NCBI RefSeq assembly: GCF_009649815.1
Contig: NZ_WJIC01000040.1
Span: 1 to 48,299 of the forward strand
Reading direction: 5' to 3'
DNA from: Nocardia sp. SYP-A9097
Lineage (GTDB): Bacteria; Actinomycetota; Actinomycetes; Mycobacteriales; Mycobacteriaceae
DNA length: 48,299 bases
Shown: piece by piece, positions 8,265-15,465 of the stretch
Numbering within the stretch: position 1 is the stretch's first letter
How the letters are laid out: the number at the start of each line of letters is the position of its first letter
Made by a program: the position numbers and the translations under genes
The notes under the pieces: generated by a model
The model's database searches: none
What the model was told of the DNA's origin: nothing
What the model saw: only the letters and a program-made list of their open reading frames with translations

Positions 8265-9062
8265 CTACTTTCCGGTGAATGTGGGTGCGCGCTTTTCCAG
8301 GAAGGCGGCCTGGCCTTCGCGGCTGTCGGCGGAGTGCACCGCGACGTGGAAATTGCGCTTCTCGTGTTCGAGTCCCTGTGCCAGCGAGGTTTCGAACGAT
8401 CGCAGTGCGGCGTCCTTGGCCAGTGCCACGGCCAGTGGTGAGTTCTTCGCGATCCGCCGCGCCATGGCGAGCGCGTGGGTGAGCGCTTCGCCGTCGGCCA
8501 CGACCTCGGCGACGATCCCCGCGCCGCACGCCTGTTCGGCGGATAGGAAGTCGCCGGTGAGCAGCATGGCCATGGCCTTGGATTTGCCGACGGCGCGGAT
8601 CAGTCGCTGCGTGCCGCCCGCACCGGGGATCGCCCCGATCTTGACCTCGGGCACCCCGAATTTCGCTGACTGGCCGGCGATTACGATGTCGCAGGCCAGC
8701 GCGAGCTCGCAGCCACCGCCGAGCGCGAACGTCTCGACCGCGGCGATCACCGGTTTCGGGAAGGTGCCCAGGTCCGACCAGAACCCGTCACCGAGTGCGG
8801 TCCGATCGCCCAGCAGCGGCTGGGCCCGAATCTTCTCGAACGCGGTGATATCGGCGCCCGCGCAGAACACACCCTCCGCACCGGTAACGACGACAGCGTG
8901 CACGCCGCCGTCGGACCGGAGCACGGCCAATTCCGTTGCGAGCGCGGCGAGTAGCTCCGCATTGAGGCTGTTCTTGGCTTTCGGCCGGTTGATCTCGAGC
9001 AGCGCCACCGAACCGTCGCGGGTGGAGCGCAAGACCTCGCTTGCCGAGGTTGTCTCTGTCAC
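8265..9062 (-). CDS. Enoyl-CoA hydratase/isomerase family protein
   Basis: 265 residues with the crotonase fold. The oxyanion-hole segment FCAGADI is present, and both hydratase glutamates are kept: one in GGGCELALACD and one in FGVPEVKIGAIPGAGGTQRL. It is therefore likely a true hydratase, converting 2-enoyl-CoA to 3-hydroxyacyl-CoA for the SDR enzyme. The GTG start at 9062 overlaps the acyl-CoA synthetase stop by four bases (GTGA). The acyl-CoA dehydrogenase gene begins eight bases after its stop. Confidence 0.9.
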   Translation of the reverse strand: MTETTSASEVLRSTRDGSVALLEINRPKAKNSLNAELLAALATELAVLRSDGGVHAVVVTGAEGVFCAGADITAFEKIRAQPLLGDRTALGDGFWSDLGTFPKPVIAAVETFALGGGCELALACDIVIAGQSAKFGVPEVKIGAIPGAGGTQRLIRAVGKSKAMAMLLTGDFLSAEQACGAGIVAEVVADGEALTHALAMARRIAKNSPLAVALAKDAALRSFETSLAQGLEHEKRNFHVAVHSADSREGQAAFLEKRAPTFTGK

Positions 9063-10726
9063 TGTGCGTCCTTGTAGATGTCGGCGTGCTCGACGCGCAT
9101 GACCTTCTTGTCGAGCTTGCCGACGCTGGTGCGCGGCAGTTCGTCGACGAACAGGATCGTGTCGGGCAGTTGCCATTTGGCGAACAAGCCAGCCAGCACC
9201 GCGATGATGTCGGCGCGGGTCAATTCCGCACCCTCGACCGGCACGACCAGGGCCAGCGGGCGCTCCTGCCACTTCGGGTGGGCGATGCCGATGACGGCCG
9301 CCTCCTGCACTTTCGGGTGTCCGACGATGGCGTTCTCCATATCGATCGAGGAGATCCATTCGCCGCCGCTCTTGACGACATCCTTGATGCGGTCGGTCAG
9401 CTTGAAGTAGCCGTTCGGGTAGATCTTGCCGACATCGCCACTGCGCCAATAGCCGTCGAGGAAGCGGTCGGCATCGTCATCGAGCCTGTGGTAACGCTCG
9501 ATCACCCAGGGGCCGCGAACCAGTACCTCCCCCACGCTCTTACCATCGTGCGGCAGGTCGTTGCCCGCGTCGTCGACGATCCGGATATCGATACCGGAGA
9601 CCGGTAATCCCTGGCAGCGCTTCAGATCCCACTTCTCGTCATCGGAGATCTTGCCGCGCAGCGAGGGTTTGACACCGATGTTCATGGCGATCAGCGGCGT
9701 CGTCTCGGTCGCGCCGTAGCCCTGGACCAGGTCCGCGCCGGTGAGCTCGTAGAACTCCCGCATCAGTGACAGCGCGGGTTCGGTTGCGCCGGAGAGCAAT
9801 CGGACATTATGGAAGTCCGGCTTCACCGCGAGGGTCTTGATGTAGTCGAGCATCGGCTGGAAGATCGCGGGTGCACCGTTGGCAACCGTGACGTTTTCCG
9901 TGATCATCAGGTCGACCAGCAGCTGGGTGTTCTCGGCCATATAGCGGCCGGGCAGGATGATCTTGGCCGCCGCCCAGACCGCGGTGTGCGGCAGCGCCCA
10001 GGACTGGCCGTGGAACATCGGGGTGATGAGCATCGCGGTGTCGTCGCGGCGCAGGTTGACCGCCGCGGCCATGGCCATCGCGTGCAGGTAGCTGCCCCGG
10101 TGCGAGTAGTAGACGCCCTTCGGCCGACCGGTCGTTCCCGAGGTGTAACACGCACTGTAGGTGGATGTTTCATCGATGATCGGCCAATCGATCTCGGTCT
10201 CGGCGGCGGCCACGAGGTCCTCGAAATGCAACACCCTCGGCAGCGAGGTCTCGATGTCCGAGAGCGGCCGATCCGACATGACGATCCAGCCCTTGACCTT
10301 CGGCACATGCGGGGCCAACGCCTCGGCGATCGGCAGCAGGCTTTCGTCGACCAGCACCCAGGACGCCTCGGCGTGATCGGTGACGTAGCTCAGATCCTCG
10401 ACGGACAGGCGCAGGTTCATCTGCAGCATGACAGCGGCCAGACCCGGTATGGCCCAACTCAATTCGAAGTGCCGCCGACTGTTCCAGTCGAGGATGCCGA
10501 CGATATCGGCGGGGCCGATGCCGAGCCCCTTCAATACATTCGCCGCCTGTTTGATCCGCACGTAGGCGTCGGCGTAGGTATATCTCCCCCAGCTGCCGTC
10601 CGCGGTGCGGTAGACGATCTCCTGTTCCGGATAGGTGCGTACCGCATGCCGGATCAGGCTGGTGGTGTTGAGCTGATAGTGGTCGCCGTGGGTCGATGGC
10701 AGACCCTTGACAATGTGGGTGTCCAT
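9059..10726 (-). CDS. AMP-forming acyl-CoA synthetase (long-chain fatty acid-CoA ligase-like)
   Basis: 555 residues of the ANL superfamily. The phosphate loop YTSGTTGRPKGV, the motif QGYGATETTPL, the hinge-region sequence YWRSGDVGKIYPNGYFKLTDR with IKDVVKSGGEWIS, and the catalytic Lys near the C-terminus (RTSVGKLDKK) are all present. It activates a carboxylic acid with ATP and CoA and so feeds the beta-oxidation enzymes of the same operon. ATG 10726 has GAGGGG upstream and lies ten bases after the thiolase stop. Chain length and side-chain preference cannot be read from the sequence. Confidence 0.92.
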   Translation of the reverse strand: MDTHIVKGLPSTHGDHYQLNTTSLIRHAVRTYPEQEIVYRTADGSWGRYTYADAYVRIKQAANVLKGLGIGPADIVGILDWNSRRHFELSWAIPGLAAVMLQMNLRLSVEDLSYVTDHAEASWVLVDESLLPIAEALAPHVPKVKGWIVMSDRPLSDIETSLPRVLHFEDLVAAAETEIDWPIIDETSTYSACYTSGTTGRPKGVYYSHRGSYLHAMAMAAAVNLRRDDTAMLITPMFHGQSWALPHTAVWAAAKIILPGRYMAENTQLLVDLMITENVTVANGAPAIFQPMLDYIKTLAVKPDFHNVRLLSGATEPALSLMREFYELTGADLVQGYGATETTPLIAMNIGVKPSLRGKISDDEKWDLKRCQGLPVSGIDIRIVDDAGNDLPHDGKSVGEVLVRGPWVIERYHRLDDDADRFLDGYWRSGDVGKIYPNGYFKLTDRIKDVVKSGGEWISSIDMENAIVGHPKVQEAAVIGIAHPKWQERPLALVVPVEGAELTRADIIAVLAGLFAKWQLPDTILFVDELPRTSVGKLDKKVMRVEHADIYKDAQ

Positions 10727-10736
10727 AGGTGCCCCT

Positions 10737-11912
10737 CTAGATCCGTTCGATGATGGTGGCGTTGGCGGTACCGGTCGCCTCACAGATGATCTGCAGGCCG
10801 TACGTTTTTCCGGTGCGCTCGAGCTCGCACAGGAGGTCGGAGAGCATCCGCGCGCCGGTGGAGCCCAGCGGATGCCCGATCGCGATCGACCCGCCGTTGA
10901 CGTTCAACTTGTCGTCCGGAATCCCGAACTCGCGCGCGACCACCAGTGGCACGCCGGCGAACGCCTCATTGACCTCGACGAGGTCGATATCGTCGATGCT
11001 CAGCCCGGAATGCTTCAGCGCCTTTCGGGTGGCGTCCAGGACCGCGGTGAACTGGATGACCGGATCGGCCGCGGCCACCGACAGTGCCCGGAACCGGGCG
11101 CGTGGAACGAGGCCGTGGCGCTGCGCGAATTCGCGGTCGGCGATCAGCAGCGCGGCGGCGCCGTCGCTGATCTGAGAGGAGTTGGCTGCCGTGGTGCGCC
11201 CGTCGACGGCGAATATCGTCTTCAGTGAAGCGATCTTGACCGGGTCCAGGTGTTCCCGAATACCTTCGTCCGCGTCCACGGTCGGAGCCGACGGATCATG
11301 TGGGTCGACCGTGATGGGGACCAGCTGATCACGGAACTTACCGGCCCGGGTCGCGGCGAAGGCCCGCTCGTGACTGCGAATGCTGTAGGCATCCAAGACT
11401 TCCCGGTCCAGGCCGAAGGTCTCGTTCAGCAGCTCCGATGCGGCGCCCTGCGCGATCATCCCGCCGTCGTATCGGGCCAGTTCGAGTGGTCCGTACTGTG
11501 GCCCCAGCGGTGCGCCCGGCGCGAACGCGGGTGGCATCGGCACCTGCGACATCGATTCCACACCGCAGGCGATCGCCAACTCGTAGGTACCCGCCATGAC
11601 ACCCTGCGCGGCGAAATTGACTGCCTGCTGACCGGATCCGCACTGCCGGTCGATGGTGACCGCCGGTACCGACTCCGGCAGACCCGCGGACAGCACGGCG
11701 TGCCTGCCGATATTCCCGGACTGATGCTCATGCTGCATGGCGCAGCCGGCGATCACATCGTCGATCAGCGCCGCATCGATTCCACTGCGCTCCACCAGAT
11801 TTCGCAGCGTGTGCCCGAGCAGGTCCACCGGATGCCACCTGCTCAACGCACCGCCGCGCCTGCCCACGGGTGTGCGCACCGCGTCAACGATGACTGCTTC
11901 GCGAACTGTCAC
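10737..11912 (-). CDS. Acetyl-CoA C-acyltransferase (thiolase)
   Basis: 391 residues. The acyl-accepting Cys91 is in DRQCGSGQQAV, then come NSSQISDGAAALLIA, VNEAFA and the His of GGSIAIGHPLGSTGAR. The C-terminal catalytic Cys is present (ICEATGTANATIIERI), but the usual CxGGG is altered to CEATG. It cleaves 3-ketoacyl-CoA to acetyl-CoA and a shortened acyl-CoA. GTG 11912 has AGGAG seven bases upstream and starts one base after the CoA-transferase stop. The longer open frame upstream is not part of the family. Confidence 0.9.
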   Translation of the reverse strand: MTVREAVIVDAVRTPVGRRGGALSRWHPVDLLGHTLRNLVERSGIDAALIDDVIAGCAMQHEHQSGNIGRHAVLSAGLPESVPAVTIDRQCGSGQQAVNFAAQGVMAGTYELAIACGVESMSQVPMPPAFAPGAPLGPQYGPLELARYDGGMIAQGAASELLNETFGLDREVLDAYSIRSHERAFAATRAGKFRDQLVPITVDPHDPSAPTVDADEGIREHLDPVKIASLKTIFAVDGRTTAANSSQISDGAAALLIADREFAQRHGLVPRARFRALSVAAADPVIQFTAVLDATRKALKHSGLSIDDIDLVEVNEAFAGVPLVVAREFGIPDDKLNVNGGSIAIGHPLGSTGARMLSDLLCELERTGKTYGLQIICEATGTANATIIERI

Positions 11913-11913
11913 T

Positions 11914-12753
11914 TCATTTCTCCTGTGTTCGACTGCGAATGCCGGTGAGCGGGAAATCGGCCCGCTCGGCCAACTCCTCCCAGTGGTCGGTGCCGTGCGT
12001 GGCGAAGACGCGCTCGAGTTCTGCTCGGATATCGGGCACCTGGAGGTGCTCGAGCACCCGAGCCCGAAAATGCGGTTCCAGCGCGCCCAGGGCGATATGA
12101 CCATCGGCGGTGGCGTATATCCCGTAGGTCGGGGTCGCGCCTCCGAGTGGCGCTTCTGGGCCCACGAGTCCGTGGCGCACCGCGGCACCGGCATCGGCGG
12201 CCGCGTCTTCGAGGACCACCCGATAGCGGTGCCCGGCACCGGATTTCGCCACATTGCGCAGGGCGAGCAGAGTTGCCGACACCGCACGTTCGGCACCGAG
12301 CAGATCGGCCACGGGGATGGTCGGCATCAGCGGAGGCTGCAGGGTGCCGTGGGCCGCCTGGTAATTCAGGTCGTGCCCGGGAAGCTCTTCGAGCGCGCCG
12401 TCGTGGCCGACGATCTCCACATGCGACAGCCCCGGGAACTGCTCGGGCGCGTTGTCGAGCCCGAGCTTGCGCAGCGCCGAGGGGCGCATGGCGGTCAAAA
12501 GCACATCGGCGCCAGCCAATTCGGCATCGAGCCCGGCCCGGTCGTCCGGATCCTTCAGATCCAGCACAGCGACCCGCTGCCGACCGGTGAGTTCGGCATA
12601 CCAGCCCGGTGCGGCCACCGCGAGTGGATCGCCGGTCGGCGGCTCGACCTTGATCACCGAGGCGCCGAACCCCGCGAGCCGAGCGGCCGCGAGCGGCCCC
12701 GGGAGGTTCACCGCGAGTGAGACGACGCGAACGCCTTCGAGAATGTCGGGCAT
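11914..12753 (-). CDS. CaiB/BaiF family protein, alpha-methylacyl-CoA racemase-like (short)
   Basis: 279 residues. It opens LEGVRVVSLAVNLPGPLAAARL and carries the CoA-binding start GFGASVIKVEPPTGDP. His127 (ELPGHDLNYQAA) and Asp150 (IPVADLLG) correspond to the acid/base pair of alpha-methylacyl-CoA racemase, so racemisation of 2-methyl-branched acyl-CoAs is more likely than CoA transfer. It is clearly shorter than the usual 360-400 residues, with the C-terminal part ending soon after ALEPHFRARVL. ATG 12753 has AAGGAG upstream. It is the first gene of the beta-oxidation operon, which suggests a methyl-branched or steroid side-chain substrate. This last point is inference. Confidence 0.8.
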   Translation of the reverse strand: MPDILEGVRVVSLAVNLPGPLAAARLAGFGASVIKVEPPTGDPLAVAAPGWYAELTGRQRVAVLDLKDPDDRAGLDAELAGADVLLTAMRPSALRKLGLDNAPEQFPGLSHVEIVGHDGALEELPGHDLNYQAAHGTLQPPLMPTIPVADLLGAERAVSATLLALRNVAKSGAGHRYRVVLEDAAADAGAAVRHGLVGPEAPLGGATPTYGIYATADGHIALGALEPHFRARVLEHLQVPDIRAELERVFATHGTDHWEELAERADFPLTGIRSRTQEK

Positions 12754-12774
12754 TTGACTCCTTCCACCTGCCAC

Positions 12775-12792
12775 GCTGTACAACTGTATAGC
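12775..12792. promoter_or_regulatory. Operator-like palindrome between divergent promoters
   Basis: GCTGTACAACTGTATAGC is an 18-base near-palindrome (arms GCTnTACA / TGTAnAGC) in the 104-base gap between the beta-oxidation operon and the divergent TetR gene. A second symmetric element, CATTC-5-GAATG, follows at 12792-12806, and TGTATAGC recurs just after it. Binding by the TetR encoded at 12858 is inferred. Confidence 0.55.
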
Positions 12793-12857
12793 ATTCTTAC
12801 TGAATGTATAGCGTATTGAGTGGACGATATACTCACGCTTCGACCGAGGGGAGCCAG

Positions 12858-13466
12858 ATGGGAACGAGTGCCGACCCACGCGCAGGCATAGACGACCTGA
12901 CCGCGAAGGCGCGCATCCGCAATGCGGCGATGGATCTCTACGCCGCGCACGGCGAGGACCGCATATCGATGCGTGCCGTCGCGACGGCCGCGGGCGTCAC
13001 GGTCGGACTGCTCGTGCACCACTTCAAGACCAAGGACGGCATCCGCAACGCCGTCGAGCAACTGATCGTCGACTACTTCGCCCAGGCGGTCGCCCAGGCC
13101 CCCACCGACGGCACTCCCCGAGAGGTCGCCGCCGCACGCGACGCCGCGGTGGAACGAATGCTCGAGTCGAATCCAGCCGTCGTCAACTACCTGCGCCGCG
13201 CTCTACTCGATCCGACAGGATCGAAAGGCCAGCTGCTCCAACGTCTTACAGAGCTGACCAGACGCGAGCTAAGCAAGGCCCGCGAAGCAGGCATCGCCTC
13301 CACCAACCGCCGCGACTCGACCCAGATCATCGAGATCATCGTCCGCCAACTGGGTCAGCTCTTCCTGCAACCGATGATCGACACCATGTGGGACCACGTC
13401 TCCGGCCCCGACGAATCCGATGACGACAAACCGGTACTGACAGTGCACGTACAGCCCCGCACCTAA
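12858..13466 (+). CDS. TetR family transcriptional regulator
   Basis: 202 residues. The N-terminal HTH (IRNAAMDLYAAHGEDRISMR and AVATAAGVTVGLLVHHFKTK) spans about residues 15-60, followed by a helical ligand-binding domain with MLESNPAVVNYLRRALLDP. ATG 12858 is preferred because GGGGAG lies five bases upstream; an upstream in-frame ATG at 12804 would run into the probable operator. Its divergent orientation to the beta-oxidation operon points to control of that operon and of itself, probably responding to an acyl-CoA. Confidence 0.87.
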   Translation: MGTSADPRAGIDDLTAKARIRNAAMDLYAAHGEDRISMRAVATAAGVTVGLLVHHFKTKDGIRNAVEQLIVDYFAQAVAQAPTDGTPREVAAARDAAVERMLESNPAVVNYLRRALLDPTGSKGQLLQRLTELTRRELSKAREAGIASTNRRDSTQIIEIIVRQLGQLFLQPMIDTMWDHVSGPDESDDDKPVLTVHVQPRT

Positions 13467-13657
13467 CCCCGGCCTGGCTCGTGCGCGGTCGACTGGGACG
13501 TGACCAGGTGTCGTCGTCGGGAAGGCCCGGTACTCACGCAGAAGTCTGCTGGCACGCAACGGTTCTGAAGATCAAGCCTTAGTCATCCCGGTACGATTTC
13601 CTGGTGCATGCCCCGCACGTTTCGGGCTTGTCACGGCCCCCTCGGCGAAGGAGATCC

Positions 13658-13924
13658 ATGTCCAGCTTCCAATCAGCTGTCACATATGTGAATGACCCGG
13701 CGAACAAGGGAAGCATCGACAACTCCAACGACATCCAGCTGTCCTTCTACAAGTACTACAAGCAGGCCACCGTCGGTGACTGCGATACCCCGAGGCCCGG
13801 TATGACCGATATCAAGGGCAAGGCCAAGTGGGACGCCTGGAACTCCATTACCGGGATGTCCAAGGAAGACGCCGAGGCGAACTACGTTTCCACGCTGCAG
13901 CGCGCTGCACCGGACTACAGCTAG
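13658..13924 (+). CDS. Acyl-CoA-binding protein (ACBP family)
   Basis: 88 residues. The family signature is clear: SFYKYYKQATVGDCDTPRPG, then KGKAKWDAWNSITGMSKEDA. These hold the Tyr and Lys residues that grip the CoA and acyl chain in the four-helix ACBP fold. It binds acyl-CoA esters in the cytosol as a pool or carrier. GAAGGAG stands seven bases before the ATG. ACBPs are universal in eukaryotes but scattered in bacteria. Its position directly after the beta-oxidation block suggests it serves that pathway. It is transcribed away from the operon, behind the TetR gene. Confidence 0.87.
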   Translation: MSSFQSAVTYVNDPANKGSIDNSNDIQLSFYKYYKQATVGDCDTPRPGMTDIKGKAKWDAWNSITGMSKEDAEANYVSTLQRAAPDYS

Positions 13925-14040
13925 TCAGGCCACACCCGTTCGCTCGACGTCGTCCAGCGAACGCACTGCAAGCGAACGCACTGTATTGGCTCCGTCTACG
14001 TCCATCGGGAGCGTCCCCTCAGGGTCGCTATTGCACGAAA

Positions 14041-14079
14041 AGGGCTGGCCATCCATGGAAACCATGCCTGACCAGCCCT
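14041..14079. terminator. Hairpin ahead of HTH cassette copy 2
   Basis: AGGGCTGGCCATCCATGG and CCATGCCTGACCAGCCCT (14062-14079) form an 18-base stem with three mismatches around a loop AAA. It corresponds in position and partly in sequence to 455-495. It may terminate transcription from the acyl-CoA-binding protein gene or belong to the mobile cassette. Confidence 0.5.
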
Positions 14080-14086
14080 CTTGTAA

Positions 14087-14554
14087 GTGGACCTAGCTGG
14101 ACGTTATTCAAACCGTGCTGACCTGCAGAAACTCGAAACAACCCGCGCGAAAATCGACGCCGGGAAGGGCTCGACGGCCCCGCGCCGACGCAGGAAGCCG
14201 CCGGCGACCAGGCTCCCCGAGCCTCGCAAGATCGAGCGGCGTCTTCCTTCCCCGACAGTCGAGGAACTGATCCAGGCATACAGTGACGGCGCATCCACCG
14301 CCGAATTGGCCGCACAGTTCGGGATCTCCAAAACTGCGGTTCTGACGCTGTTGACCAAACGCGAGATTCCCCGTCGGTACCAGTCCATGACCACCCCCGA
14401 CATCGACCACGCCGAACGGCTCTACCTCGTCGGCCATTCACTCGCCAGCTGCAGCAGACTCACCGGATTCCCCGCCAGCACCATCCGAGATGCCTTGCAC
14501 ACTCGCGACACACCCATGCGGCCAGCCGGAGGCCGCCGGCGTGGGCGGCACTAG
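14087..14554 (+). CDS. Small helix-turn-helix DNA-binding protein, cassette copy 2
   Basis: 155 residues, from a GTG start read as MDLAGRYSNRADLQKLE. It has a basic N-terminal part, an HTH-like segment (VEELIQAYSDGASTAELAAQ followed by FGISKTAVLTLL) and a second one (GHSLASCSRLTGFPASTIRD). No enzymatic domain is visible. It is a directly repeated, closely similar copy of the gene at 457-972 and seems the intact version, since its frame is continuous with the shared sequence GTGGACCTAGCTGGACGTTA. Function is unknown; a recombinase accessory factor or regulator is possible. Confidence 0.65.
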   Translation: MDLAGRYSNRADLQKLETTRAKIDAGKGSTAPRRRRKPPATRLPEPRKIERRLPSPTVEELIQAYSDGASTAELAAQFGISKTAVLTLLTKREIPRRYQSMTTPDIDHAERLYLVGHSLASCSRLTGFPASTIRDALHTRDTPMRPAGGRRRGRH

Positions 14555-14561
14555 CGACCGC

Positions 14562-14581
14562 TCGGCGTGTCGACACACCGA
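14562..14581. repeat. 20-bp palindrome at 3' end of cassette copy 2
   Basis: Identical to 982-1001 (TCGGCGTGTCGACACACCGA) and in the same position, just after the HTH gene. Sequence similarity between the two cassettes ends here. Confidence 0.6.
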
Positions 14582-14626
14582 ACCGTTCACCGAATATGTC
14601 CCAGAAGCAACCTTCTAGCGATCACC

Positions 14627-14717
14627 GGGCTCACCCCCGCGCGTGCGGGGAACAAATGCTCATCCAGAATCAGGACGGCGTTCTGGCTGGGCTCATCCCC
14701 GCGCATGCTGGGGATCG
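14627..14717 (-). CRISPR. Decayed orphan CRISPR remnant (two repeats, one spacer)
   Basis: A repeat at 14627-14655 matches the array consensus except for its last bases (GGGGAACAA instead of GGGGAGCAC). A second at 14689-14717 is more decayed (CATGCTGGGG). They enclose one 33-base spacer. No leader motif is beside them, and the nearest array begins about 750 bp away. Confidence 0.75.
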
Positions 14718-14734
14718 AACGAAACCATAGCCGC

Positions 14735-14962
14735 TCACTCTCGGTTTCGGTGCGCGCAGGCCGGGCACCGACCCGTTGAACTCAGCACTGCCATGGCTGA
14801 GAAGAAGACATTGGTACCAGTGGGCAAATCAGTCAATAACCCAAACCCGATCCCCACCAATGCACTCAGAACCAGGACAAGTACAGGAGATGAATCGGGC
14901 CCCAAGGCAGGAACCGAAGGCTCGTCAGGCAGGTCTTCCAGCGTTGAATCGTTGTTATCCAC
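14735..14962 (-). CDS. Possible small single-pass membrane protein
   Basis: 75 residues from a GTG: an acidic N-terminus (DNNDSTLEDLPDEPSVPAL), one strongly hydrophobic helix (VLVLVLSALVGIGFGLL) and a basic C-terminus. AGAGAG stands about nine bases before the start. There is no family resemblance. It is kept only because of the plausible membrane protein layout; it may be spurious. Confidence 0.3.
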   Translation of the reverse strand: MDNNDSTLEDLPDEPSVPALGPDSSPVLVLVLSALVGIGFGLLTDLPTGTNVFFSAMAVLSSTGRCPACAHRNRE

Positions 14963-15465
14963 AGATTGTCTCTCTTAGCGAATTTAGTGGGGCTATAAGG
15001 GATTAACGTCGAACACACAGCGAAAGGGCCTGCCCGGAACCTCCGAGATGACCCGCTCCGCAGCATAATTTAACAAGAGCTGAATAGCCACAACGCTGTC
15101 CTGCTATGCCAATCGAGAGATCTGAGCTGAAGGGTTGCTATGGACTCATAGGCGATCCTGCTTCGGCTCCAGCAGATAGGCATAAGCCACACGTGTTGAG
15201 ACCCCGAAAGAGCAACTCACCTAGGCCAATTGCCTGATTAAGAGTTCCGATGCGCATCATCCCGCATAGTTCGCAAAGTCTGAATCTGCTAAACGAGCCG
15301 GATGACAAGAGAACAGATTCTGGACAGTAACCGACCAGTGTCAGTGAAAGCCAGCGAGTCGCTGGCGGGCTAAGTTTCGATACACGACACGGTTCGCGAC
15401 ACGCCATTCTTCATCGAGAGTCGCTGCCTTGCATCACTATCCGCATCTCTGAGCAGGCTCGCTCG
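14963..15465. other. Region without a gene, lower GC, before array 1
   Basis: About 500 bases with more A/T than the surroundings and no frame with domain likeness or a good start. No recognisable CRISPR repeats were seen between the orphan remnant and the first degenerate repeat at 15466. Confidence 0.5.

Noticed and set aside
6190..9102. 970-codon plus-strand frame opposite the beta-oxidation operon
   Set aside because: It is the antisense shadow of four well-identified minus-strand genes, a common effect of high G/C third positions.
13957..13983. Short direct repeat AGCGAACGCACTG (twice) after the acyl-CoA-binding protein gene
   Set aside because: Only two short units with no further copies or symmetry; not enough to call a functional element.
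15138..15407. 89-codon minus-strand frame between the orphan remnant and array 1
   Set aside because: No ribosome binding site, no codon bias and no recognisable motif.
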